Source: Gnetum montanum
Taxonomy: Eukaryota; Streptophyta; Gnetopsida; Gnetales; Gnetaceae
Direction of reading: 5' to 3'
Length of the DNA stretch: 64,000 bases
Assembly (NCBI GenBank): GCA_015680685.1
Contig: MNCI01005034.1
Location: 161,559-225,558 of the forward strand
Position numbers and translations under genes: made by a program
The notes under the pieces: model-generated
What the model saw: only the letters and a program-made list of their open reading frames with translations
Databases searched by the model: none
What the model was told of the DNA's origin: nothing
Part shown: positions 12,301 through 23,828 of the stretch, in pieces
Layout of the letters: each line of letters begins with the position of its first letter
Numbering within the stretch: the first letter of the stretch is position 1

Positions 12301-14718
12301 TTTGCTACTTGTGCTATTGCTTTTTTCAATGGGAGTGTTTTGTTGTTACTGTTAGTTTGGGAATCTATTGAATAGACTCCACCTTGGCCTTTTCCCTAAG
12401 AGGACCTATGGCATGGATTGCAAGTGGTTCTTCTTAGGCCTATTTTTGTCCCCTTCCCATTCTAGGCTATCTCTCTTTTGGTTGAGATGATCATACTTCT
12501 TGCGTGTGCTTTCCTTTTGGTGCCATCTACTGTCACAACACATCCATGGATTAGTAGATATAATGTGTAATCTTAGAGTTTTCAATATCTTCTCTCATTA
12601 GTCAGTTACACTTTGGCTAAGGTTGGACCATGGTAGATTGATTATTTTATTATTATTTTATTTATTATTTATTAATTTTTATTGTAAAATGTCATCAAAG
12701 CTTGTTGGAACTATTTAACTATTGTAATTTGATGTCTAATAGATGATTTCTTAGTTAAACATTTGTGGGAGTTAGAAAAATGGCGAAAACATTTTTGTCA
12801 AAAATGGCACATTTGTGGCCCCCACAACAAAGAGCTTACCTTCGGTAGCTGCAAGGTCAAAGAATGAAGTGATTTGAATAAATGGTTAGGAAGTTATGGG
12901 CTCTGTAAGGTTCTAAGCTCTAAAAATTTGAAAAACTCCATTGGCATTTGTGAGAAAATGTAAAATTTTCCAAGTGGAGTCACACATATATATACTATTT
13001 TTCTCTTACATCAATAGATCCTTGTATATGGGTTTGCTCTATTGATGAGGCCCCATATATGGAGTCCCTAAGCAAAATTTTGATACTTGAATATCTTAAA
13101 AAAATACAAAGAATTTTTCAATGAAATTGGGGTCTATGGAGTGCTAAAAAAGCTAAGAATATGAGAAAATGATTAAAGAAGACCTTTGAAAGCTCAAAAA
13201 TTAAAAAATTCAATGGAGAATATGTTTAATAAATAATATATGTAAAGGAGCACATGGTGTGATGCAATAGGTGGGTGTACGAAAGATTCTAATTGCAAGA
13301 ATGCCTAAGGATAAGGTGCTTAACGAACCCAACTAAGGGATATACAAATGGATCCTCCCCAAGTAGGCACATGCCTTGTTTTCCCTTGCATAACCTCAAA
13401 CTAAGGAGTCCGTGGGCCCCATGTGTGATTAATGGTCGACAGAAGTTAAGGACCAAAACCCAGAAGATTCTACCTAAGAATTCAAGTACATCAAACCAAG
13501 ACACAAAATCAAGAACATGGACTTCAGTAATGAGGTGAGTTATAGTCAACAGAGTGAGATGATGGAGAAGATGAAATGGAATTCCAAATTAAGGTCATAA
13601 AATGTCCCTTGCAAAGTTTCTATTTAAAATGACCTAAGAAGATCCATCCTTAGTCCAAACCAAAACCAACCTCTTTCAGTGACTTCGCATCATCACTCCA
13701 AGACCAATCCATCCCCTTGAAACATAAGATTGTTCCCATGGAACAACCACCATTCCATAAATAGAGAGAAAGAGAAATAGGAAGTGAGAGAGGACCTTAG
13801 TTAGAGTAGATCTTCAGGCATGGGTAACATGTCTTTCTAGTCCCATAACTAGTGCTTGTAGCCCATTTATTTATCTAAGGGGTATGCTTTGAATTCCCAT
13901 CATGTTGTTTTTCTTCTTCTTTTTCTTCTTCTTTTTTTCTTTTTTATTTTTGGATGGGAACCACACCATGCAAAGACTTTATTTAACTTCTTGTTATTGG
14001 CTAAGATGGAATGATAAGAAGTCCATGAAAATACTTGAGCACCCAAGTAAGTAGAAGAGTACAAAGAGTATTAAGTCCGCTTGAAGTCACAACCTGCACA
14101 AACCTTTGAATCCTTCCCAATTTCAAAAACTACTAAGGTCACAAATGTATTAAAAGTTGATTTAATGAAAGGGACCTTAGACTCCCAAAATAAGAAAAAC
14201 CATAGAGTTTGTGAATGGGTGGATGTCGTGGACTCACTGCCTGTTCCATGAAAAAGAAACCATGACTAAGCCATCAGTACAAAAATTTAGAAATAGAAAC
14301 TAGACATTAGCAAACAAAACATTAAGCACAAACCACCATTAGTAACAACTACAGCACCACTGTGTTCTGTTGGCATAAAGCACATTTATTAGCAAAAATT
14401 TGACAATCACACTCAAATAAAATAAATAAAATATATAAGAAAGTGTAAAAATATACAAGAAAGATTCAAACATACTAATAATGGTGTAAAAAAAAAGATT
14501 ATGTAAAAATAGGAAAAATTTTGAAAATCAAAAAAGGTGTAAAATAAATAACTTGCAAAATCAAAAACATGAACAACAAAAAATAGAAAAAATAAGGAGC
14601 CATATGGATGATTAGCATGGATAGCCATCTCCCCCATGACTGAGTTGCAAGGAAGAGATCTAAAAATTTGAGTATGGTTGTCCATCCATTGAGGTATTTG
14701 TTGCAATGGCTTACTTGG
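9377..14718 (-). mobile_element. 3' internal part of host element B
   Basis: Read on the minus strand, this runs from a post-integrase noncoding stretch (14718 down to 12527), through ORF-X (12526-9640), to the polypurine tract at 9388-9377. The noncoding stretch is homologous to 15930-17580 in element A. They share the 'catgggtaacatgtctttc' region, a long pyrimidine tract (13911-13950 against 16880-16916) and the end block near 14620-14700. At 14718 it is cut by the 3' LTR of element A. The matching 5' side of B resumes at 24632. Everything between, which should be gag-pol, is absent from B. Confidence 0.65.
9640..12526 (-). pseudogene. ORF-X of host element B, most complete copy
   Basis: About 960 codons, starting at a Met near 12526 (MAPKGKH, followed by an early frameshift into a basic, Lys/Arg-rich stretch). 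Open parts: 11940-12173, with LFWNNRQAGSMVKIKN, and 11613-11906, which includes LPFPCLIKKLCWRGGIV. A Pro-rich linker lies near 11520-11560. Then follows a long Leu/Lys/Glu-rich part (about 11000-10000) with heptad-like pattern, for example LARENTELKTLVVENKNL near 10530-10570. Several premature stops are TAG at positions where a sister copy suggests Gln. No catalytic motif, zinc finger or clear membrane segment is visible. It sits between the integrase end and the 3' LTR, like the extra frame of Athila-type elements. An unknown plant retroelement protein is the honest call. Confidence 0.55.
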
Positions 14719-15535
14719 TGATGAGCAGTGAGGTACCCCTACCCTCAAACATACGAATACAAGTGTTACGCATGATCCAATTGAACTCCAAGGACTAAGT
14801 GCTTATGCACCTTCACAGAACAAGGATTGGTTAGGTGATCGTTGTCTTCCCAAGCTTACTCATATGGCACAATTGTAAGATTAAGTAAACTTGAGGTATA
14901 TGATTTTTATGCTTTTTATGTTTTATGTCCTGGTGCTAAAAAAGGAGAAATGAAATACTTAAGTAACTAATTTAATTTAACTAATTATCTAATTTCTAAC
15001 CAGTCCTAACACCAACATCTGTTCCCACTCTCCATACACATCCTAAACCAGTATAACACTACTGGGATTACCAAACGCTAGTCATTACTGGGTTACCAAG
15101 TGTTCCACATATACTCGAAGTGGTTGTACTGAGTGTGCTTACTTGTTGAAAATTAACAAATCAATAAAATAGCCAATTAACTAATGAAAGCATTGAATAA
15201 TTGTAAATAACATTAAATGCAATAAATAAGCTATTCTGAATGTTGCAAGGTTTATCACAAAGTTCATCTTTATTTTCGAACACAAGGTGTGCTCAGGTAC
15301 ACAATGCTCAAATAAAGATCCATTCACTTTATGACTCCTACTGTGGACACTCATAAATAATTCTAGCTCTGGAAAGGGAAAACTATAAGAGTTTGAGTAA
15401 GGGACTAAGAAACTAACTATCTCATTGCAAGTGTGCCTGCCTCTTATTTATAAGCAATGACACAAGTTCTGACATTGGATTTCCGATATCACTTGGCAGG
15501 CTCCAATATCGCAGTCCCAATATTACGACTCATCA
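14719..15535 (-). repeat. 3' LTR of element A
   Basis: 817 bp, + strand TGATGAGCAGTG at the start and ACTCATCA at the end. It is closely similar along its length to 23829-24631. It differs near 15511-15530, where it has an extra short block (gcagtcccaatattac) not present in the 5' LTR. Confidence 0.85.
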
Positions 15536-15544
15536 TACCCCATG
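15536..15544 (-). other. Polypurine tract of element A
   Basis: The minus strand reads CATGGGGTA immediately before the TGATGAGT start of the 3' LTR. The same ATGGGGGTA arrangement precedes the LTRs at 3264 (+) and 9376 (-). Confidence 0.7.
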
Positions 15545-17400
15545 ACTGAATGAAAATTCATCCTCGAGTTCCTTACAAAATATTGGGAAGGTATTGGATT
15601 ATTAACTAAACGACAACTGATGGTGATATGAAATGATAGACTCAAAGTGCCCAATGAACAGATCAACAAACATATTACAGCATTGGTGTTCATAACCATT
15701 GTGGTGAACATTGTACATAAGTGACATCCAGACCTTCATCAAATAGCTTGAAGAGAGAGAGAGAGAGAAGAAAAAGAGAAAGAAAATGAGGTGTGTTGCT
15801 GCCGATGTTAAAATTATGCATACTGTTGTTCACCCATGACCACATGATCAAGCTTGTTCCCTGCATAAATGCTTTTTGCTCCAGTCCATCCTAAGTGCTC
15901 CCTCCTCTCCTAGTCCATTGTTCGTGCGATCGCCATCTGCACACACAACACATTCACGAATTAGCAAGGATAGATAAGACATAATGTCGTTGATACCTTC
16001 CCTCGATATGAAGCACATTAGCTAGGTTGTTTGTATGGCAGATATTGGGTTAGAGGTTTATCACTGATGACTACCCAACGTGTAGGGGTGAGATAAGTAA
16101 TGGAATGCAAAAAATTTGTGACGAGGCCCCCACAACTAAGAGTGAACCTCCGGTAGCAATAGGGTGGAAAACTTAAAGAATAAGAAAGATGAGAGAAATA
16201 ACAATGGTGAAGCCAAGAAAACAAAAGCAAAAATGGATGTCATTGATGGGGTGAATGAGAAATAGTTGATTAGAAGAAATGTTTAAGGAAAAGAGCTTAA
16301 TAATTGCACCAAAAAGGATTGCTAGTGGGTCCTCCCCAAAGTAGGCTAATGCCCTTTATGCCCTGACATACCCACAAACCAAAGAGTTCGTGGGCTCTAG
16401 GAATGACATATGGAAACAATGGTTAAGGACTTACCCACAACAGTTTACCAAAGAATAACAATGTGTCAAACAAGATATAAATTAATCATAAAATTGGCAA
16501 TGAGGTGGGATATGGAAGGTAATATGGAAAGAAAGGAAAAAATGGAATGGGATCCCAGAATCAAGGTTGTGTAATGTCCCTTGTGTAGTATGTGATTAAG
16601 GTGACTTAATAAAATTTGGTCCAAATCTAGATTAAAACTAACCACATCCATTAACCTTGCATCAACACACTTAATCAATCCATCATCATAAGGCAACAAG
16701 AATGTGTCCACAGAGCCACCACCATTCCAACAAGAGAGATAGAGAAGCAAGAAGCGAGAAAGGGCCTTAGTTAGAGGGAACCTCCAAGCATGGGTAACAT
16801 GTCTTTCCAGTGCCATAACCAGTGCTTGTAGCCCATGTTTCTTATTATGTCTAAGGGGTGTGCTTTGAATTCTCACCAATTTTTTTTCTTTTTTTTTTTC
16901 TTTTTTTCTTTTTTTTGCATGAGAACCACACCATGCAAAGACTTATTTGATTTAGTCAACTTCCTAATATTTTGTCAAGAGTGGAATGGTGAAAAACTTA
17001 TAAAAAACATCCAAATACCCAAGAGAATAGCTAGCACAAATGCATCGAATCCCCTTGAGGTCACACCATTTTCAATCCATTTGAATCTTTCCTTGGTTTT
17101 AAGAATACCAAGCCACCAATTCATTAATAAGTTTACTTAGAAAAAGGGATAGTATAGTTCCAAGATCAAGGGAGACCATAGAGCTGAATGGATGAATGGA
17201 TGATGTGGACTCATTACCTGCTTTGTCAAATGAAACCATATCTTAGTATCCACATTAAAAGTTAAAGGTAAAAGTCAAACATTAACAATCAACACCATTA
17301 TAGTACAATCCACCATCGTGAGCACTTATTATATGACAAGTGAAAGTAATTTAAACAAAATGTAATAGAAAAAGAAATAGTAAAAATGTTAATGATGGTG
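15545..17400 (-). other. Noncoding 3' region of element A
   Basis: No coding region is supported. It contains a GA microsatellite (about 15753-15772), the 22 bp motif shared with 4420-4671 (at 16784-16810) and a long pyrimidine tract (16880-16916). It is homologous to 12527-14600 of element B. Where B has the 2.9 kb ORF-X, element A has nothing between this region and its polypurine tract. Confidence 0.6.
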
Positions 17401-17521
17401 TAAAAAAAAACAAGTACAAATGAAAAATGTGTAAAACAAAAAGGACAAAAGAGACTGAGGGCTTAGAATGATTAGCATTGGTGGCCATCTCCCCCATGAC
17501 TGAGTTGGAAGGAGAAGATCC

Positions 17522-17971
17522 GAATAGTGAGCAAGGTTGTCCATTAACAGAGGTAGTGTTAGTATTGGCTATTCTTGGCTCATGGAATGGTTTGGTTTGC
17601 TGGATGTTGACCAGTAATTTCTTATTTAGGCTTTTAAGGTTATAAATCATCATGGCCCCTAAAGGGAAATTTTCATGAATAATATAGGGTCCTTCCCACA
17701 ATGTTTGAAATTTAGTTCATTGNGCCAACCAAGAGATAAAGTTCTGCATTGGAATCCCACACATGTGTCACAATGAACTAAATTTCAAACATTGTGGGAA
17801 GGACCCTATATTATTCATGAAAATTTCCCTTTAGGGGCCATGATGATTTATAACCTTAAAAGCCTAAATAAGAAATTACTGGTCAACATCCAGCAAACCA
17901 AACCATTCCATGAGCCAAGAATAGCCAATACTAACACTACCTCTGTTAATGGACAACCTTGCTCACTATTC
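17522..17971. repeat. Perfect 201 bp inverted repeat bounded by n (probable assembly error)
   Basis: 17522-17722 and 17771-17971 are reverse complements and encode the identical peptide start MWEGPYIIHENFPLG on opposite strands. Both arms end exactly beside a single n (17723 and 17972). The 47 bases between the arms (17724-17770) read as integrase C-terminal coding sequence on the + strand, continuous with the right arm, while the whole element reads on the minus strand. The simplest reading is a 248 bp contig placed in the wrong orientation and not merged with its overlapping neighbour. Confidence 0.85.
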
Positions 17972-18703
17972 NTAGGGAGAGTAGCCTATAGAAAGTTTCC
18001 ATGTGGAGTGGTATGCCCAAAGAGCATCGTTCAGTTTGGTGCTCTAGTCTCACCTATATTTGCTAATGGTTCACATCAATATTTTTGTGATCTCCTTGTT
18101 GGTGACTTCAACTTGGCCATTCACTTGAGGAGGGTATGGTGTAGTAAGCTTATGTTCAACTCCTAAGTGTTGCATCAACTTTCGAAAAGTCACACCTGTA
18201 AAATGTGTACCATTATCCGAAATAAGTGCACGAGGCATGCCAAACCTATTTATGACTTGTTGTTGAACAAATCATGTAGTGTTAGATGATGTACAATTGA
18301 TAATTGTAGCTACTTTGGCCCATTTTGTAAAATAGTCAATAGCAACAACAATGTAGGCTTTTCCATTGGACCTTGGTGTAATAGGTCCCATAAAGTCAAT
18401 TCCTCATATGTTGAAGGGTTCTAAAGGTTGACTCCATTGTTTTGGACTCTCCATTCTAGTAGTCATTCCCCCATTGTGTTGGCAACGCTCACAAGATTGG
18501 ACGAAGTAATGAGTGTCTCAAAACAATGTAAGCGAATAATATCCTGTAAGAAAGATTTTAATGGTTGTTCGTCTCCCAGTGTAATGACCCCCATAAGGGC
18601 CCTCATGAGCATCTTGGAGAACTTGTAATTGAGCTACTTCGAGAACACACCATCGGACCAAGCCATCAAAACATACCTTATAAAGTTGTCTGTTAATTTC
18701 CAT
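17522..18703 (-). pseudogene. Integrase of element A, broken
   Basis: Minus-strand integrase remnant. 18518-18703 carries the zinc-binding start, with H..GH and the following residues but decayed cysteines. The DDE core lies at about 18410-17973: GIDFMGP, VAIDYFTKW, ISDNGTHFTG and PYPPQVNGQVEVTNKE supply the expected D, D and E. The segment ends at DALWAYHSTWKLSIGYSP against the n at 17972. The C-terminal part with WEGPYIIHENFPLG lies at 17701-17520. Premature stops sit before GIDF (where Trp is usual), before FVQQ (usually Arg) and after KILM. It would have joined element cDNA to host DNA. It cannot be active as assembled, because of these stops and the misoriented segment. Confidence 0.8.
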
Positions 18704-18898
18704 GAAATATTTAGCTTGGTTAAGAAACTATTGTTTCTTTTTAACATCTAACACTTGTGGTGTTTCTTATGTAAGGAGATAGGTAAGAATGCTACTATAC
18801 CAATTTTCCTTTGTGGTTAATTGATTATTTACTACACCTGTAAAGAAGAGTTCATCAGGAAAGTAGTCAAAAATGGGATATTCGTCCTCTTTGTTGTC

Positions 18899-20409
18899 TC
18901 ATTGTAACCGAGATAAATGATCAGCAACAACATTCTCGGTGCCTTTACAATCAATCATCGTAAGATCGAACTCTTGTAAGATCATGAGCCATCGTATGAT
19001 GCGAGGGCTCACCGATGGTTTATTCATCAGGAACTGAATTACACTATGATCCATGTGTACAAATATCTTATAGCCCAATACATAGTGCCTAAATTTTTCT
19101 AATGTAAACACCATAGACATTAACTCTTTTTCTGTTGTGGTGTAGTTGAGCTGTGCACCAACAATACTTTGACTTGCACAGTGAATATAATAGGGTCATT
19201 TCTGGTCATCTAACTATGTAAGTATAGCTCCTAAAGTAAAGTTGGACATGTCAGTCATTATGTGGAATGGTCTAGACCAGTCAGGAGCTTGTAGAATGGG
19301 TGTTTCTACAAGCTTCTATTTCAAGGTTTGGAAGGCTAACTCGCATTCCCTGGTCCATTCAAAGGGTATGTCCTTCTTCGTTAGTTCTACCAAAGGTTTT
19401 GCAATCCTTGAAAAGTTCTCAATAAAGCATCTATAATAGCTAGTATGTCCAAGGAATGATTGGATATCTTTTATACTGTCAAGTTGATGAGTGATTTCCT
19501 GGATGACTTTAATCTTTTTGAGATCTACCTCTATCCCTGTTTGTGAAATCTTATGCCCTAACACAACATCTTCTTAGACCATTAAATGGCTTTTTTGCCA
19601 ATTGAGCCTTAAGTTGGTTTCTACACATCATTTTAGTACTTGCTCTAATCAATCCAATGCTTGTTTGAAGTCTACTCCATAGGTGGAGAAATCATCCATA
19701 AAGACTCCATACCATTCCCTATTTGCTGTTGAAAGATACTTAGAACCAAATGTTGAAATGTTGTTGGGACATTGCACAAGCAAAACGACATCTTCCTATA
19801 TGAAAATGTCCCCCAAGGACTTGTGAACATAGTCTTGGCTTAGTCTTCTAGTGCTATTTGAATTTGATTGTACCCACTATAACCATTTAGAAAACTATAG
19901 TAGCAATGCCCTACAATGGTATCTAAGACCTGGTCAACGAATGGCAATGGGAAGTGGTCCTTGAATGTTGCCATATTTAACAGCCTAAAGTCTATACACA
20001 CCCTCCATTTACCTCCCTTTTTGGACACAATGACTAATGGGCTAACCCATTCACTATCAGCAATGGGGTAGATGAACCTGGCTTTTAGAAGTTCTTCAAT
20101 TTCTTCTTTAACCACTTGCTTAAGCTTTGGGTTCAATCGCCTTTGCGGTTGTCATTAAGGTTTCATGGAGGGTTCAGTGTAAATTCTATGTTGGCATATC
20201 CTAGGATCTATTCCGGTTAATTCGGGATATGACCAAGAAAAGGCTTTCGACCATTTGTTTATCATTTTCAGCATTCTTTCCTTTTGTTGAGGAGCGAGCT
20301 TAGTGTTAATGATTACCAATTTTCCATTCTTGAGAAATGTGTACTTCATACTAGTGGGCAACGGTTTTAACTCAAGGGCCTCTTGCTTGAACTCGTTAGG
20401 GATTTCCAA
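18899..20409 (-). pseudogene. Reverse transcriptase and RNase H of element A, broken
   Basis: Minus-strand pol core. 20409-20155 is the RT lead-in with LELKPLP and a GIDPRICQH stretch. 20136-19840 is the RT fingers and palm, with KEEIEELLKARFIYPI, WVSPLVIVSKKGGKWRVCIDFR and a LNGYSGYNQI motif (F is usual before LNGYSG). Near 19705-19690 the catalytic box reads FMDD, a normal variant of YxDD. 19564-19316 is the thumb/connection, with SFLGHTSYYRCFIENFS and the PFEW..ECE block. 19120-18899 is RNase H, with HMDHSVIQFL and the terminal ADHLSRL. Stops occur between these blocks, for example just after the FMDD box. Domain order and the RT lead-in match Athila/Tat-type Ty3/gypsy elements. Confidence 0.85.
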
Positions 20410-20645
20410 CTTCCCCCAGTTGATATTTTCAATGTTAGGACTTGGAAGTTGGCGATGGACTTACTCTAATGTATCTATACTATCAATCTAGGTGCAAGTC
20501 AAGCTCTCAGTTGGTTCCATGCATAGAGTTGAATTGCTCTCTTGGTCAGCTATCAGCCACTGAGTGCCTTCCTATCTTATGGTTGCTGCATATAGGCATC
20601 TTTGTATGTTAGTTATTTGTGCACACTGGTTACATGTAGGCAATG

Positions 20646-21140
20646 TTAAGCATTGTACAAACCAGGACTTCTACACATACCTACACCCTGTGTCACTGTA
20701 TGCGATGCATGGAACTTCCTTCTTCTCGATCTTTCCAAACGTATTTTCCTTTGATATTCTAGGGAAATATCATGTATTCCTAGGCACGCATCAATTGTGC
20801 TTAGCCATGCTCTTCCCATAATGATTAGGAAGTTCCCCTTGCAGTTGTTGACTTGAATAACAAGGAAATCAGCTAGATACGACCATCCACAAACAGTGGT
20901 GACAATGTCCTCCACTAGTCCTAATGGAATAGTGATAGATTGGTCGGCCAACTCTAAACAAATGTTACTCTTTTTTAGTGGAGGCAGGTTCCAGGCTTTG
21001 TACATTTCTTGCAAGATTAAGTTAACATCGGAACCTAAATCCAAAAGAGCTTTGCAAGGCTCATTCCCAGGAATTTGCAAATAAATTAGAGGACTTCCAA
21101 GATTAGAGAATTTCCAATCGGTAATAGCATGAGTCAACAT
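20646..21140 (-). pseudogene. Retroelement aspartic protease of element A
   Basis: An open stretch of 164 codons with the active-site motif LLDLGSDVNLI (A or T is usual between D and G; here it is Leu). It is followed by a flap-like region and the hydrophobic G-R-A-W motif in IIMGRAWLSTIDA. The protease would cleave the gag-pol polyprotein. The Leu within the DxGS motif probably weakens it. It lies between gag (22235 onward) and the RT lead-in (20409), as expected. No ATG is meaningful here since the protein would be made as part of a polyprotein. Confidence 0.75.
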
Positions 21141-22234
21141 GACTATGTAATAGCATGAGTCAACATGACTATGTATGTTAAGTGTAGTCTTTAGTTCGAA
21201 GGAAGCTCCAAAGATTCAAATGATGGTGAGGCCTTTGGAGAATCAGTCGCTTATGGTTGTAAGGACTTGGTTGGACTATTGGTTCTAAAGAAGGATCTCT
21301 TCTTTGTGTGGTTGTTTGAACCAATAGTAGGTTGAGGGTTGACAACCCTTATAGCATTACATTGCTACGACTGGGCAAGGAGCTCACCCTGCATAGTTGG
21401 AGCAAGTGGTAATGGAGCTAAGGGTGGAAGAGGTGCAGTCGAATGAGAAGGATAGTATGTTTATGGAACATCACCCCTAAGAGAAGGATTTCTATAATAC
21501 TCGTGGGTTTAGTAGTGAGGCTGAGGAGTGATGTGACTAGTGAAGTCACATGGAGAGATCAACTGCTGCACGTAGTATCCATATGGGTCAAGTTGATGGT
21601 AAGGGTATTGTTGTCATGGTAGTAGCATTCTCCATGATTGTGGATGTTGCCACTGTTGATACTATTTGATTGGTTGTGGTGGTGTTCCACTTGGATAATA
21701 CGTTAAAGGTTGGTGAAAATGCCTTGGGTTACCTTGTGGATAAGGTAACCTTCAGGGTGTTTGTCATCTATTTAATCATGGGTTTAGTGCATACACCCCA
21801 GACTCCTACAAATGGGAGATTACTGGGTAACATCCCTTAGGATGGTCATAATGGCATATCTCACATCCATCATTGTCTATGTCTGAATCCATAACCTCTT
21901 CAATGATAGCAACTTTGCCCTTACCTATTTTACGTGCATATTCAGGTTCTTTCTTTTTTCTCCTCTCTTGGTCACTACCTTGCTCTCTAGACTCCTCTAC
22001 TATTTTGAGAATGATTTAAAATTTATTATCTAGGGAGTCCCACATTTGATCTACCTTTGCTGATACATCTGATGCAAACTTTTGAATGAGCAAAGTCTTC
22101 CTATTCACCATCTCTTCGAGTGGTGACTCTTCTTTATCCTCACAAAATCTAACTTCCTTCTTTCGGAGGGAAGGATCTTTGTTGTATTCCTTTGCACTTT
22201 CTCTTTTCCTTAACTCACCTTCCTCTTTGGCAAC
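21141..22234 (-). other. Gag C-terminal part and spacer of element A
   Basis: Decayed minus-strand sequence with no long open frame. Near 21875-21840 the minus strand encodes a small zinc-knuckle-like string, CEICHYDHPKGC (C-x2-C-x3-H-x3-C). This fits the nucleocapsid end of gag, though the spacing is not the classic C-x2-C-x4-H-x4-C. Confidence 0.5.
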
Positions 22235-22783
22235 TTAATCCAACAATCTTTGTATTTGATGGGATCTGAGCTCAGATAGCCTTCCTTGGGCATAAGTCCC
22301 AAAGGTTCTTCGTGTTTCGTACCTAAGCCCATTTACGAGATGGTGTAGTTGTTCCCTTTGCGGGTAACCATGGCTAGGGCAACAATGTAATAATGCATAA
22401 TATCGGCCCATGGAAACATCCAAGGGTTCGTGTCTTCCTTGTTTCCATCCTTGAATTTTCTTATTGGACACTCGGGAGTATGTTTGATACTTATCATTCA
22501 ATAGCTCTAACATGGTACTCCATCGATGAATGGATTCCAGTTCTAAGGACTGGTACCAACTTTCTGCTTCCTTAATTAGTGTATGTGAAAACAGCTTTAG
22601 TTTTTGCCACTCGTTTTCTATATTTTGCAAGAAACATGCATCATAGAACACTTGTAGATGATTGTGAGGATCAGTGTTGTATCCCCCTTCAAATCGTGGG
22701 ATATTATTCATGTCTAATCTTTTGATCCTATTATCCTTTTGGTGCCTTGTTGGGATCCTAATAGCCTCAATCATATCTAGCAT
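22235..22783 (-). pseudogene. Gag domain of element A
   Basis: 182-codon open stretch typical of the plant Ty3/gypsy retrotransposon gag domain: PRFEGGYNTDPHNHLQVFYD, then a region with KLFSHTLIKEAESWYQSL, W...L..LLNDKYQTYS and a C-terminal LHHLVNGL. It would form the particle that packages element RNA. It is followed downstream on the same strand by the zinc-knuckle region and protease. Confidence 0.75.
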
Positions 22784-23205
22784 ACTTCAAGTAGCAAGTA
22801 GGGGTTCATCGTGATCGTATTCTCTATGGTGTCTATGATGCCTATGATATTCCCTACTTTCCCTCCTTTTGTGATGTGTTTCTCTAGAATGCCCTTGTCC
22901 CTTTTCTCAACTGTTTCATCTATAATCTCTATTTCGCTTACCATTGTCCTCATGGTCTTTCTCTTGCGACTATGTCCAGATCCCGAAGGAGAGGGGGAAG
23001 GAGATGATGAAGGTGGAGAGGAAGGAGGACTAGCACCATGATGGTGTCTGTCGCTTTCTCTTTGGTGGTCTTGGCCTTAGTCATGGTTACGATTAGAATG
23101 TCCATTAATGTCACGTGTTCATGTTCCTTTTTTGGACCCTTTGTGTCCATTGGTATCAGAACCTAGGTTATGAATAGCTGAGTGAAGGTTCTGATACACA
23201 ACTCC

Positions 23206-23763
23206 TTAACCAAAGTCAATGAGAGGAACATCATTTTGTGGGAAACCTCCTGAGGTAGGTTCACCACCCTCATTTTCACTTAGAACATACAAGACATCCT
23301 GAGCCCACTTCCCCTTCATAGATTTATAATGTCTCTCCTGTTGTAGGTCCCTTTGGCATTGTGCCTCCATGGGTTGATACTCTCTTGAGTCATGTTCATG
23401 CACAACGTACTCTACCTGTAAGTGCTGCATACCAATTCGTGTGAGAGCATGAAGAAGCATGCTTGGGATTGAGTGATCGGGAGGTAACACCATGTTACCT
23501 TCTAAATCACACCAACACAATTGTTCATCCTGGTGGAGGATAAAGGTAAAGTTTGGTATATGCTCATCGAGATGAGCGCATACCACATGAAATTGTTGGG
23601 GCATTGACGAGTCATCATGTGTACTACGCCTCTGATTGTTCATTATGTTGGACCTAGGCAGTGAAGCACTCTCGTAAGAAGAAGGAGACATGATTAATTC
23701 TTCAATGTGCAATACTCTCTTTTCTATAATTGTAGGATAACCAACCCTAAGGGTTTGTTCCAA
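23206..23763 (-). pseudogene. Gag N-terminal/leader open frame of element A
   Basis: 185-codon minus-strand frame that starts about 47 bases inside the primer site and precedes the gag domain. It has no recognised domain. The homologous, more broken sequence is present at 24632-24900 in the 5' remnant of element B (for example the block '..LLPPDHS..' near 23480 against 24720), which supports it as a real leader or gag N-terminus. Between 23205 and 22784 the frame is broken and the sequence is low in complexity (Asp/Glu/His and Arg-rich on the two strands). Confidence 0.5.
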
Positions 23764-23809
23764 TGATGGGAAGATTTCCTAAGTTCTAATTAGCACACAA
23801 ACAACAAAG

Positions 23810-23827
23810 TCCCCAGCAACGGCACCA
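23810..23827 (-). other. Primer binding site of element A (tRNA-Asp type)
   Basis: The minus strand reads TGGTGCCGTTGCTGGGGA one base inside the 5' LTR. This matches the complement of the 3' end of plant tRNA-Asp, with C-to-T changes, as used by Athila-type elements. Confidence 0.8.
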
Positions 23828-23828
23828 A

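Noticed and set aside
14413-14748. Minus-strand 111-codon frame
   Set aside because: Crosses the LTR boundary at 14719 and corresponds to the noncoding post-integrase region also seen at 17351-17520, so not a gene.
17792-18166. + strand 124-codon frame starting MWEGPYIIHENF
   Set aside because: It is the misplaced inverted contig plus antisense of the integrase, crossing an n. Not an independent gene.
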